A stretch of DNA of 6,092 nucleotides from Alphaproteobacteria bacterium (GTDB lineage Bacteria; Pseudomonadota; Alphaproteobacteria; SHVP01). The first letter of the stretch is position 1, and each line of letters starts with the position of its first letter. Under the pieces are notes generated by a model. It was not told the DNA's origin. It made no database searches and worked only from the letters and a program-made list of their open reading frames with translations. The position numbers and the translations under genes were made by a program. Below are positions 1 through 5,821 of this stretch, in pieces. The stretch spans positions 1 through 6,092 of the forward strand of contig JAPKDI010000086.1 of NCBI GenBank assembly GCA_026421105.1, in the 5' to 3' direction.

Positions 1-19
1 CTTAGCCTCGCCCCAATGC

Positions 20-61
20 AGTGCGCTAAATGTGCCAACTCCCACAACGAGTGCGCAAATG
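20..61. repeat. Imperfect short direct repeat
   Basis: AGTGCGCTAAATG at 20-32 recurs as AGTGCGCAAATG at 50-61, differing by one inserted T, with 30 bp between the starts. The second copy ends in the ATG proposed as the start of the small plus-strand gene. It may be a small duplication or a regulatory repeat in front of that gene. Two copies of this length could also arise by chance. Confidence 0.3.
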
Positions 62-244
62 AATGTCGAAATTCATACCGGACGGACCGGTGATCCTGAG
101 AGCCCCCACTACTACGACGTAGTCGTGACGCACCCGAACGGGTTCAAATTTTCAGAAGAACATCGATGTATAATCGAAGCCGAGACCCGCGCCCGTGAGG
201 CTGCTGGGTCATCTGGCACAGTCAGGATCGTCTACGCGGACTAG
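59..244 (+). CDS. Small hypothetical protein, 61 aa
   Basis: I do not recognise this protein. The ATG at 59 gives 61 residues starting MNVEIHTGRTGDPE; a GTG at 32 in the same frame would add nine residues, but ATG is preferred because the extension is low-complexity (Pro/Thr/Ser). The product is polar and acidic, with an alternating hydrophobic stretch (YYDVVVTHPNGFKF) that reads as a beta strand-turn-strand, then a helical segment (IIEAETRAREAAG) and a last strand (TVRIVYAD). That pattern suits a small alpha/beta fold. There is no signal peptide or membrane segment. Only a weak purine-rich ACGAG precedes the ATG. It converges on the DUF6378 gene, with 16 bp between their stop codons, and probably belongs to the same accessory cassette. 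It could be an unexpressed open frame. Confidence 0.45.
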   Translation: MNVEIHTGRTGDPESPHYYDVVVTHPNGFKFSEEHRCIIEAETRAREAAGSSGTVRIVYAD

Positions 245-260
245 GCCCGCGCTCCCGCAT

Positions 261-536
261 CTACTTGCGGGGCAAAGCCAAGTTTTCACCAATGCCAGTA
301 TAGCCGTGCTTATCTAGCCACGAATCGGCATGGGTAGGGCTAGCAATCAGCCGGGTGGTCTTCACCCAGTCTTGCGCCAAGGCCACCTGCACCGGCGTCA
401 CCTCAACTCCAAATATCTGAGACCAACCCGCAGCAATGCGGGCAAAGTTCTTCTCAGGCGAGCCGTAGTGCTTGGCCCTTTCCGCCACTACGGCTTCGGA
501 GCGACCAATAGCGGTCGCCTTAGCGGAGGGCTTCAT
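261..536 (-). CDS. DUF6378-type phage protein, 91 aa
   Basis: The sequence matches my memory of the DUF6378 family, short proteins common in phages and prophages with no assigned reaction. Visible family features are a helical start, HYGSPEKNFARIAAGW at about residues 23-38, the segment GVEVTPVQVAL at 43-53, and RLIASPTHADSWLDKHGY at 62-79. The start is the ATG at 536, not the TTG one codon upstream, because GAGG lies six bases before that ATG. This start lies inside the end of the upstream HTH gene (17-bp overlap), which suggests translational coupling. There is no signal peptide or membrane helix, so a cytosolic location is expected. The length fits a short stand-alone family member. The family call comes from motif memory; a database profile would settle it. 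Confidence 0.8.
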   Translation of the reverse strand: MKPSAKATAIGRSEAVVAERAKHYGSPEKNFARIAAGWSQIFGVEVTPVQVALAQDWVKTTRLIASPTHADSWLDKHGYTGIGENLALPRK

Positions 537-849
537 CAACTACCTCAATGATCTCCGGCACTGCCTCAATAAGTAGCGGGGCTTTCTTAATGCTTTCAGT
601 CTTTATTGGTTTGACGAGTGGCAAGATGACTTCTTTCATCTCCGGAAGCGCATCGGAAGGTATCCAGTACCTGGGGCCATCCTTGAGGTGCCGGAGTTGC
701 CCAGTGTTGCAGAGCTTGCGCACGCGGTTCTCATCACTCCGCTTCGTTGATCCAAATAATCTTCGAGCGGTGTCTTCGCACGAAGCCATGTAAGGCGGTT
801 CTGCGGGTTGCTCGCGCCTTGCGGGCTCCTCACTAGTTACTTTTGTCAT
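520..849 (-). CDS. Helix-turn-helix (excisionase/MerR-like) protein, 109 aa
   Basis: Residues about 20-72 follow the pattern of small excisionase/MerR-like winged-helix domains. A first helix (YMASCEDTARRLFG) is followed by a turn, a second helix with basic residues (ENRVRKLCNTGQL), and a wing-like segment (RHLKDGPRYWIPSDAL) resembling the usual Gly-Arg-Tyr-x-Ile-Pro-x-x-Ala-Leu ending. The remaining 35 residues are a charged tail rich in Lys, Glu, Ile and Val. The predicted role is DNA binding, as an excisionase or small regulator; the target is unknown. The start at 849 is well supported by AGGAAAGGAG, with its last G six bases before the ATG. The stop of the upstream gene at 864 lies 14 bp away, and the downstream DUF6378 gene overlaps by 17 bp, so the three genes look co-transcribed. 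Confidence 0.65.
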   Translation of the reverse strand: MTKVTSEEPARREQPAEPPYMASCEDTARRLFGSTKRSDENRVRKLCNTGQLRHLKDGPRYWIPSDALPEMKEVILPLVKPIKTESIKKAPLLIEAVPEIIEVVDEALR

Positions 850-863
850 GCTGTGCTCCTTTC

Positions 864-1055
864 CTAGACAAATTCGATCGCAACAACGCGATGCACCTGA
901 TCCACATTCTTCAACTTGATATCGAGTGGCGGGTTGTACTGGCGCACGCGCACTGACTTAGCTCCGCCCTCTTCTTCGACGATCGACTTGTATTCTTTGA
1001 TGACCGCCGTCTGTGGCTTCCCGTCGGCGCTCGCCTTCGGCAGCATTTGCACCAC
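864..1055 (-). CDS. Hypothetical protein, C-terminal part, at least 63 aa
   Basis: I do not recognise the family. The frame encodes a lysine- and valine-rich protein: VQMLPKASADGKPQTAVIKE, then a helix-like IKEYKSIVEEEGG, then RVRQYNPPLDIKLKNVDQVH and a terminal VAIEFV strand. The GTG at 1055 is only the first formal start. The frame stays open upstream, and coding-like residues (RARDFVVV) continue to about 1076, after which the sequence becomes the bactofilin gene read antisense. No Shine-Dalgarno site precedes 1055 or the ATG at 1046. The simplest reading is that only the 3' part of a longer gene remains, cut at the cassette boundary. Its stop lies 14 bp before the HTH start, and the gap contains that gene's ribosome site, so it heads the same transcription unit. 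A phage origin is inferred from its neighbours. Confidence 0.5.
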   Translation of the reverse strand: MVQMLPKASADGKPQTAVIKEYKSIVEEEGGAKSVRVRQYNPPLDIKLKNVDQVHRVVAIEFV

Positions 1056-1094
1056 GACGAAATCTCGTGCGCGTACCGGCAGAGCGCCGGCCTT

Positions 1095-1538
1095 CCCGAT
1101 AAACCCAAGCCGGGCTGGTGGCCCGACGATTCGGCGGCCAGGGCTAATCCGGGCGAGGACGCCAATCTGTATGTTGGGCGCGGCTTGCGGCTGAAGGGCG
1201 AGGTTAGCTCATGTGATCGTTTGACGGTCGAGGGTGATGTCGAAGCGACGATCGCCGCCCGCGTGCTGGAGATTTCGTCGACCGGTCAGGTCTAGGGCAG
1301 TGCCGATGTCGAGACCGCCGAAATTGACGGTCGCTTTGATGGCCAGCTGACGGTGCGCGGCTGTCTCAGCGTCCGACAGTCGGGGCGCGTGACCGGCACC
1401 GTTGTCTATGACGCCTTGGAAGTTAAAAGGGGCGGTTGCGTGACCGGTCATCTCACCCAGAGCGCAACCGAGGAACCTGCGCCTTCGCCGGTGGTCACGC
1501 TCGCCGCGTCCGAGACAGCGCCTGCGGCAGCCGAGTAA
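1095..1538 (+). pseudogene. Bactofilin (polymer-forming cytoskeletal protein), truncated and with nonsense codon
   Basis: Bactofilins are cytosolic or membrane-associated proteins that polymerise through a right-handed beta helix. Here the periodic Gly/Val/hydrophobic rungs are clear: LYVGRGLRLKGEVSSCDRL, LTVEGDVEATIAARVLEI, then AEIDGRFDGQLTVRGCL, VRQSGRVTGTVVYDALEV and GGCVTGHL, ending in an Ala/Pro/Ser-rich tail. Two defects are visible. A TAG at 1293-1295 interrupts the reading frame in mid-domain; the frame then continues unchanged to TAA at 1536-1538. There is also no ATG or GTG in frame between the phage-like DNA (about 1076) and the first beta rungs, so the 5' end is missing. The sequence KPKPGWWPDD near the break probably belongs to the original N-terminal tail. 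The TAG could have come from AAG by one change. A short re-start at the in-frame GTG at 1353 seems unlikely to give a working protein. Confidence 0.87.
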
Positions 1539-1556
1539 TTGGTGTGAGGCGTTTTA

Positions 1557-1997
1557 CTAGCGGTCATGTTCAGCGGTTTCGACGGGCTGATAGAAGATGC
1601 TGATTTCCGCAATGGCTGCTGCGTACGCTGCGGCACCTTCATCGGTGACCTCGAAGGCATTAAAGCCGCACCGCTTGAGGAACAGCAATTGGTCACGCTG
1701 CACCTCGCCGGTGGCGCGCAATTCCCCGGCGTAGCCGAACCGCTCGCGTAACAGACGCGCTGCGGAATAGGGGCGACCATCGGTGAAGGTCGGAAACTCG
1801 AGCGTAATCAACGCGAAGCAATGGACGTCAGGGCCGAGCGGCTCCACCGCCTCGCCGGGCTTGAGGGCGAGCCCGAGGGGCGTATTTCGGTTGATGAGCG
1901 CCTCGCGGTTGGCCTGCCAGGTCTCCAGGTCGACTAAGATGCCGTTACCGTCCTGCCAAGGATCGTCAATAATGGCGCCGTCTTTAAGCAGCGGCAT
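1557..1997 (-). CDS. DUF934 protein associated with sulfite/nitrite reductase, 146 aa
   Basis: This is a DUF934 family member, recognised from LEFPTFTDGRPYSAARLLRE (residues about 67-86), GELRATGEV (91-99) and RDQLLFLKRCGF (101-112), with the usual N-terminal MPLLKDGAIIDDPW. The reaction is not established. The family is regularly encoded directly after the CysI-type reductase in proteobacteria, so a supporting role in sulfite or nitrite reduction is a fair inference. It has no signal peptide or membrane helix and should be cytosolic. The ATG at 1997 is chosen because AAGGAG sits seven bases before it, inside the last codons of cysI. The two genes overlap by 14 bp, implying coupled translation. 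The reading frame is open far upstream of this ATG, but that extension is antisense-free shadow of cysI. The length is close to normal for the family, and no defect is seen. It is the last gene of the operon; the TAG stop lies 18 bp from the converging bactofilin remnant, with no clear terminator between them. Confidence 0.94.
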   Translation of the reverse strand: MPLLKDGAIIDDPWQDGNGILVDLETWQANREALINRNTPLGLALKPGEAVEPLGPDVHCFALITLEFPTFTDGRPYSAARLLRERFGYAGELRATGEVQRDQLLFLKRCGFNAFEVTDEGAAAYAAAIAEISIFYQPVETAEHDR

Positions 1998-3645
1998 AGA
2001 GGATCTCCTTGAACGGGGTCGGTCCGACTCGCCGGTAGGTGTTGATGAACTTCTCGCCTGGGGTGCGGAGACCGAGATACGCATGCGTGACCTTCTCCAC
2101 GGCGTCGACAATGCCGTCTGCCGAAAAGGACTTTCCGACCACATCACCCAACGAGGCATCGGCACCAGCGTCACCGCCGAGGGTGAGTTGGTAATATTCC
2201 TGGCCCTTCTTCTCGAGACCGAGAATTCCGATATTACCGATGTGGTGATGACCACAGGCATTGATGCAGCCTGAAATCTTGATTCCCAAGGTGCCGAGGT
2301 CCTCTTGCGTCTCAGAATCTGCGAGGCGTTCGCTGATCTTTTGGGAGATAGGAATCGATCGCGCGGTCGCCAAACTGCAATAGTCCATCCCAGGGCATGA
2401 AATGATGTCGCCGGCCAGCCCGATATTGGGTGTGGCGAGGCCGAGCTCGTTGAGCGCCTGCCACAAATCGTGGAGCGCACTTTCCTCGACATGCGGGAGG
2501 ACCAGATTTTGGGTATGGGTGACGCGGATTTCGTCGAAGCTATAGCGCGTCGCGAGATCGGCCACGGCGTCCATCTGATCGGCGGTGGCGTCGCCTGGAA
2601 TTCCGCCAGTGGGTTTCAGTGAAATGTCGACGATCGCGTAGCCCGGATGTTTGTGCGGTTTGGTGTTGACCCTGAGCCAGCGGTCAAATTCCGGGTCGTG
2701 CTGCGCTTTGGCGGTTCGCAGTGTGTTGGGGCTGTCCAAATCCAGGAAGGGGGGAGGATGGAAATGCTGACGAATGCGCGCGATCTCGCTCGCGGGTAGG
2801 GCTAGCGGGCCATCTTTGATGGCCTGCCATTCTTGTTCGACCGCGGCGGTGAAAGCCTCAGCACCGAGCTCATGGACCAAGATCTTGATCCGGGCCTTGT
2901 ATTTGTTGTCGCGCCGACCGAGCCGATTGTAGACCCGCAGGATGGCTTCGAGATAGCTGAGCATATCGGGCTCGGGCAGGAAGTCGCGAATGGTTTTGGC
3001 GATCATCGGCGTGCGCCCCTGGCCACCGCCGACCATCACTTCGAAGCCGCGTTCTTCCCCTTTCAGATGGAGCCGCACACCGATGTCGTGGACCTTTAGG
3101 GCGGCCCGGTCCGTAGCACTGGCCGTGACGGCGATCTTGAACTTACGCGGCAGAAACGAGAATTCGGGGTGGAGCGTTGACCACTGCCGGATGATCTCGG
3201 CATAGGCGCGGGAATCATCGATCTCGTCGGCCGCCGCACCGGCATAGTGGTCGGCCGTGACGTTGCGGATGACGTTGCCGCTGGTTTGGATGGCGTGCAT
3301 GTCGACATCGGCGAGGTCAGCCAACAAGTCCGGCGTCTCTTCGAGCTTGATCCAGTTGAACTGTATGTTCTGCCGGGTGGTGAAATGGCCGAAGCCGCGG
3401 TCGTAGCGCCGCGCGATGTCGGCCAGCTTGTGCATCTGATCCGGCGACAACGTACCGTAAGGGATGGCCACGCGCAGCATGTAGGCGTGGAGCTGCAAAT
3501 AGAGCCCGTTCATCAGACGCAGTGGCCGAAATGCTTCTTCGCTCAACGCGCCGGCAAGGCGGCGATCCACCTGGTCGCGGAACTGGGCCACCCGTTCGCG
3601 GACCAAGGTGCGATCTGCGGCATTGTAGTGATAGGTGGCGGCCAC
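1984..3645 (-). CDS. cysI: Ferredoxin-type nitrite/sulfite reductase (siroheme, 4Fe-4S), 553 aa
   Basis: This enzyme reduces sulfite to sulfide, or nitrite to ammonia, by six electrons at a coupled siroheme-4Fe-4S centre in the cytosol. The protein shows the duplicated family layout. The first half has GHFTTRQNIQFNWIK (about 86-100), RNVTADHYAG (127-136), LPRKFKIAVT (165-174) and the GGGQGRTP loop (206-213). The second half has IVDISLKPTGGIPG and RVTHTQNLVLP (374-384). The cluster ligands are present as CPGMDYC (Cys417, Cys423) and CINAC (Cys460, Cys464). The start is a GTG at 3645 that shares its first G with the TAG stop of the DUF2849 gene (TAGTG), so translation is probably coupled; no good Shine-Dalgarno site is visible. 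With siroheme synthase upstream, an assimilatory sulfite role is favoured. Substrate cannot be proven from sequence, and no CysJ flavoprotein is nearby, so a ferredoxin donor is likely. Confidence 0.95.
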   Translation of the reverse strand: MAATYHYNAADRTLVRERVAQFRDQVDRRLAGALSEEAFRPLRLMNGLYLQLHAYMLRVAIPYGTLSPDQMHKLADIARRYDRGFGHFTTRQNIQFNWIKLEETPDLLADLADVDMHAIQTSGNVIRNVTADHYAGAAADEIDDSRAYAEIIRQWSTLHPEFSFLPRKFKIAVTASATDRAALKVHDIGVRLHLKGEERGFEVMVGGGQGRTPMIAKTIRDFLPEPDMLSYLEAILRVYNRLGRRDNKYKARIKILVHELGAEAFTAAVEQEWQAIKDGPLALPASEIARIRQHFHPPPFLDLDSPNTLRTAKAQHDPEFDRWLRVNTKPHKHPGYAIVDISLKPTGGIPGDATADQMDAVADLATRYSFDEIRVTHTQNLVLPHVEESALHDLWQALNELGLATPNIGLAGDIISCPGMDYCSLATARSIPISQKISERLADSETQEDLGTLGIKISGCINACGHHHIGNIGILGLEKKGQEYYQLTLGGDAGADASLGDVVGKSFSADGIVDAVEKVTHAYLGLRTPGEKFINTYRRVGPTPFKEILYAAA

Positions 3646-3938
3646 TAGTGAGCCACGGTCGAGGTGGCGGGAGTAATTGTCGGGCCCGTGGCGCGGATTT
3701 GTTCGCGAAGACGGTTTGGATGCGGTACTGCGCTGGCTGCTGTGACATCGATCAAGTAGGGGCCGACGATGCGGCGCTCGATAACCGCGCCTTCAGCGCG
3801 CTGCAGCAGGTCCTCAGCAGTTGCGTTGTCGCGGGCTACTTCGGCTTCGCTAAGCGCGCCGACCCATTGACCGCTGGGAGCGAGATAAACGACGCGTCCG
3901 GTATCAAGGCGATTAGCGGAAACTACTTGGATACTCAT
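3645..3938 (-). CDS. DUF2849 protein between cysG and cysI, 97 aa
   Basis: This is recognised as DUF2849, a small family known mainly from alphaproteobacterial sulfite/nitrite reductase operons and without an assigned biochemical role. Characteristic parts are the N-terminal SANRLDTGRVVYLAPSGQWV (residues about 8-27), the helix following LSEAEVARDNATAEDLL, the strand VIERRIVGPYLIDV (52-65), and the end HPNRLREQIRATGPTI. It has no cysteines, so it is unlikely to carry an iron-sulfur cluster itself. The ATG at 3938 is preceded by AGGAG with seven bases spacing. It lies 12 bp after the cysG stop, and its TAG stop shares one base with the cysI GTG start. That arrangement suggests it is made in step with the reductase, perhaps for assembly or electron delivery; this is inference from position only. 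Confidence 0.92.
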   Translation of the reverse strand: MSIQVVSANRLDTGRVVYLAPSGQWVGALSEAEVARDNATAEDLLQRAEGAVIERRIVGPYLIDVTAASAVPHPNRLREQIRATGPTITPATSTVAH

Positions 3939-3950
3939 GACATCTCTCCT

Positions 3951-5345
3951 TTAGACGGCGGCGTGCAGGGCTTCGACCGATCGGTCGGCATCGGCGCACG
4001 CGAGGGTGACGGCCCCGATGATGAGAAGCGCGGGACTGGCGATGTTGTTGCCGGACACAAGTCGGGCAAGCCCGCGCAAGGTGCCAGACACAACGCGTTG
4101 TTTGTCGGTGGTGCCGTTTTCGACAATGGAAACGGGTGTCGCCGCGTCCCGCCCTGCATCGATCAAGCGGTTGGCGATCACCTCCGCCTGGGCGATGCCC
4201 ATGTAGATGGCGAGGGTTTGGCCGAATGATGCGAGGGCGCGCCAATCAAGATCGGGTTCGCCGTCTTGCGCATGCCCGGTAACGAAGGTGACAGCGGTGG
4301 CATGGTCGCGGTGGGTGAGTGGGATCAGCGCCGCTGCGGCACAACCGGCCGCGGCGGTAATGCCGGGGACGACAACGACCTCGACGCCGCGTGCCTGCAG
4401 ATGCGCGACTTCTTCGCCGCCGCGCCCGAAAATGAACGGATCACCTCCCTTGAGGCGAACAACGCGCTGGCCCGCTTGGGCGCGGCGCGCTAGCAGGGCG
4501 TTGATCTCGGCTTGTGGCATTGTCGAATTTCCGGCGGACTTCCCGACAAACATCCGTTCGGCGTCACGCCGCGCAAATGCCAACACCTCGGGGCTGACCA
4601 ACCGGTCGTAAAACACCACATCGGCGCGTTGAAGCGCTTGCAGGGCTTTGAGGGTAAGGAGCTCGGGGTCACCTGGACCCGCGCCGACGATGTGGACGAT
4701 GCCGCGCGGTGGCGCAACCGGCCGATTGATCAGCGAAATCATCCGCTCGCGTGCGCCGGCTTCGTCGCCACGCAACACGGCCTCACCGATCGGGCCACTG
4801 AAGATGTTGTCCCACAGCGCGCGGCGTGCGCCGAAGTCGCTGATCGCGGCTTTGACGGCGGCCCGAAAGCCTCCGGCGAAGGCGGCAAGGCGACCGAGGC
4901 GGCGGGGCAGCTCGCTCTCGAGTTTCATACGCAGTTGGCGGGCCAAGACCGGCGCGGTGCCGCCGCTTGAAATGGCGATGGTCAGCGGGTCGCGGTCGAC
5001 AATGGCGGGCGTGATGAAGGTAGAAAGTGCTGGCCGGTCTACAGCGTTAACTGGCACGTTGGCAGCGCGCGCGGCGGCGGCAACACGAGCGTCCTCAAGC
5101 GCGCTGCCGGTGGCGCTGTAGACGAGGGCGTATTGCGTCGCGTCCGCGTTGCGGAACGGACGATCCAACACGCGGGTTTCGTTGTCTTGATCACGTTCTG
5201 CCGGCTGCTCGGTACGGTTCGTGATGCGGGTCACCCGAGCACCGGCTTCGCGGAGCAGACGCACCTTGGCTTCAGCCATGGGCCCATCGCCGACGACGAG
5301 CGCGGGCCGGTCGCGGAGCGAAAGAAATATCGGAAACGTTTTCAT
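3951..5345 (-). CDS. cysG: Trifunctional siroheme synthase, 464 aa
   Basis: CysG makes siroheme from uroporphyrinogen III by two SAM-dependent methylations, NAD-dependent oxidation of precorrin-2 and iron insertion. The N-terminal half (about 1-210) is the dehydrogenase/ferrochelatase. It has the nucleotide-binding turn VVGDGPMAEAK (17-27), Asp103 in VNAVDRP matching the catalytic Asp104 of Salmonella CysG, and ISSGGTAPVLARQLR (125-139), which contains the serine phosphorylated in Salmonella CysG. The C-terminal half (about 215-460) is the uroporphyrinogen methyltransferase. It has IVGAGPGDPELLTLKA (219-234), YDRLVS (246-251, Asp247), VGKSAG (267-272, Lys269), RLKGGDPFIFGRGGEE (297-312), PLTHRD (342-347) and YMG with Met382. 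All key residues match known CysG positions, so all three activities look intact. The ATG at 5345 has GGAGAG five bases upstream. The gene leads the operon and supplies the cofactor for the reductase two genes on. Confidence 0.98.
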   Translation of the reverse strand: MKTFPIFLSLRDRPALVVGDGPMAEAKVRLLREAGARVTRITNRTEQPAERDQDNETRVLDRPFRNADATQYALVYSATGSALEDARVAAAARAANVPVNAVDRPALSTFITPAIVDRDPLTIAISSGGTAPVLARQLRMKLESELPRRLGRLAAFAGGFRAAVKAAISDFGARRALWDNIFSGPIGEAVLRGDEAGARERMISLINRPVAPPRGIVHIVGAGPGDPELLTLKALQALQRADVVFYDRLVSPEVLAFARRDAERMFVGKSAGNSTMPQAEINALLARRAQAGQRVVRLKGGDPFIFGRGGEEVAHLQARGVEVVVVPGITAAAGCAAAALIPLTHRDHATAVTFVTGHAQDGEPDLDWRALASFGQTLAIYMGIAQAEVIANRLIDAGRDAATPVSIVENGTTDKQRVVSGTLRGLARLVSGNNIASPALLIIGAVTLACADADRSVEALHAAV

Positions 5346-5391
5346 CGTCTCTCCAGCGCCAAAGCGGCCTGACGGCCTACGTGCACGGAAT

Positions 5392-5411
5392 TACATTCTA
5401 AAATGAATGTA
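5392..5411. promoter_or_regulatory. Dyad TACATTC-N6-GAATGTA, candidate operator for cysG operon
   Basis: A perfect 7-bp inverted repeat with an A+T-rich 6-base centre (TAAAAT) lies 47 bp before the cysG start. It covers the proposed -10 element and the region around the transcription start, the place where a repressor dimer would block RNA polymerase. The symmetry and A+T richness would suit a dimeric regulator such as an Rrf2-type protein, but no regulator gene is present and I cannot name one. It could also be chance symmetry in an A+T-rich patch. Confidence 0.5.
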
Positions 5412-5433
5412 TGGAATTAATAACATTAATCAA
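5406..5433 (-). promoter_or_regulatory. Probable sigma-70-type promoter of the cysG operon
   Basis: On the minus strand, TTGATT (5433-5428) and TACATT (5411-5406) are separated by 16 bp and resemble -35 and -10 elements. They sit in the only clearly A+T-rich stretch upstream of cysG. Transcription would start near 5399, giving a leader of about 54 bases. The leader contains a short GGCC-GTCA-GGCC hairpin (5366-5377) and the GGAGAG ribosome site. No riboswitch fold is recognised. The assignment rests on motif resemblance and position only. Confidence 0.5.
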
Positions 5434-5568
5434 TTGGAATTATCTATGTAGTACACAAAAGTAAATGTGGTATAGGTGGCTCGCCCTGGTCGGGCCTGGC
5501 CCTTAGGGTCACGGCGTGCCGCGCCCCAACTCCTTGTTCTTTGTCCACTTTGTCGGCGGGCTGTTGGC

Positions 5569-5792
5569 CATTGGGCCGCTGCCGCGTCCGAACTGGCGCA
5601 GAACTTCGAGGACGACGATACCTTCGTTGTGCCTGAGGTGGACTGGAGCCGAACCGGCCCACGCGTCCTTACCTTAGGTAGGGTCAATGCAATTTCGCTG
5701 GGATCCCGTGAGGCGTTGATCGATGCCGGGGTGGATCGTTGAGGTTTGTTCCGGAGCTGCCTGAGACTTTGGCTCGAAGGCTGGGTCAGTGA
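5569..5792 (+). pseudogene. ubiB: UbiB (ABC1/AarF-family ubiquinone biosynthesis kinase-like protein), internal fragment
   Basis: UbiB is a membrane-anchored atypical kinase-like protein needed for ubiquinone synthesis, normally about 500 residues. Only a middle piece is seen here: AAAASELAQNFEDDDTF, then VVPEVDWSRTGPRVLTLGRV and SLGSREALIDAGVDR, which parallel the UbiB stretch where a Val-Pro-x-Val-Asp-Trp segment precedes Arg-Val-Leu-Thr-Leu and an Arg-Glu-Ala-Leu-Ile helix. This frame ends at TGA 5740-5742. UbiB-like sequence then seems to resume in another frame at 5748-5789 as VPELPETLARRLGQ, ending at TGA 5790-5792. No kinase-like catalytic motif (such as the HADxHPGN stretch) and no N-terminal portion are found. 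The remnant is therefore broken and cannot be functional. The start is approximate; sequence before about 5569 does not look like UbiB. An intact copy must exist elsewhere if the organism makes ubiquinone. Confidence 0.72.
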
Positions 5793-5821
5793 CGGCGTGT
5801 TAGTCGGGACCCTCACGCCGT
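5792..5821. repeat. Perfect 8-bp stem-loop between converging gene remnants
   Basis: ACGGCGTG (5792-5799) and CACGCCGT (5814-5821) form a perfect G+C-rich stem with a 14-base loop. It lies exactly where the UbiB fragment ends on the plus strand and the MORN-repeat gene ends on the minus strand, so a former two-way terminator is plausible. Neither strand has a clear T run after the stem, which argues against an efficient intrinsic terminator. Confidence 0.5.

Noticed and set aside
1..58. tRNA end or phage attachment site at the window edge
   Set aside because: No cloverleaf arms, T-loop motif or repeated core matching another part of the window could be found, so no integration site can be supported.
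1293..1295. TAG read as a sense codon (stop reassignment or recoding)
   Set aside because: TAG serves as the normal terminator of DUF934 (1557-1559), DUF2849 (3645-3647) and cassette genes ending at 244, 261 and 864. The MORN remnant also has a TAA stop and a frameshift, so decay explains the pattern better.
3522..4229. Long plus-strand open frame of 235 codons
   Set aside because: It runs antisense across cysI, DUF2849 and cysG, which have full family motifs and proper starts. Its product is compositionally odd and matches nothing I know; it is a high-G+C shadow.
5346..5398. Riboswitch in the cysG leader
   Set aside because: The leader of about 54 bases has only a 4-bp GGCC hairpin and no recognisable SAM, cobalamin or other riboswitch core; it is too short for most of these.
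5392..5411. NsrR or other named nitric-oxide regulator box
   Set aside because: There is some likeness to the A+T-rich Rrf2-type half-sites, but spacing and outer bases do not match well enough to name the regulator, and no regulator gene is nearby.
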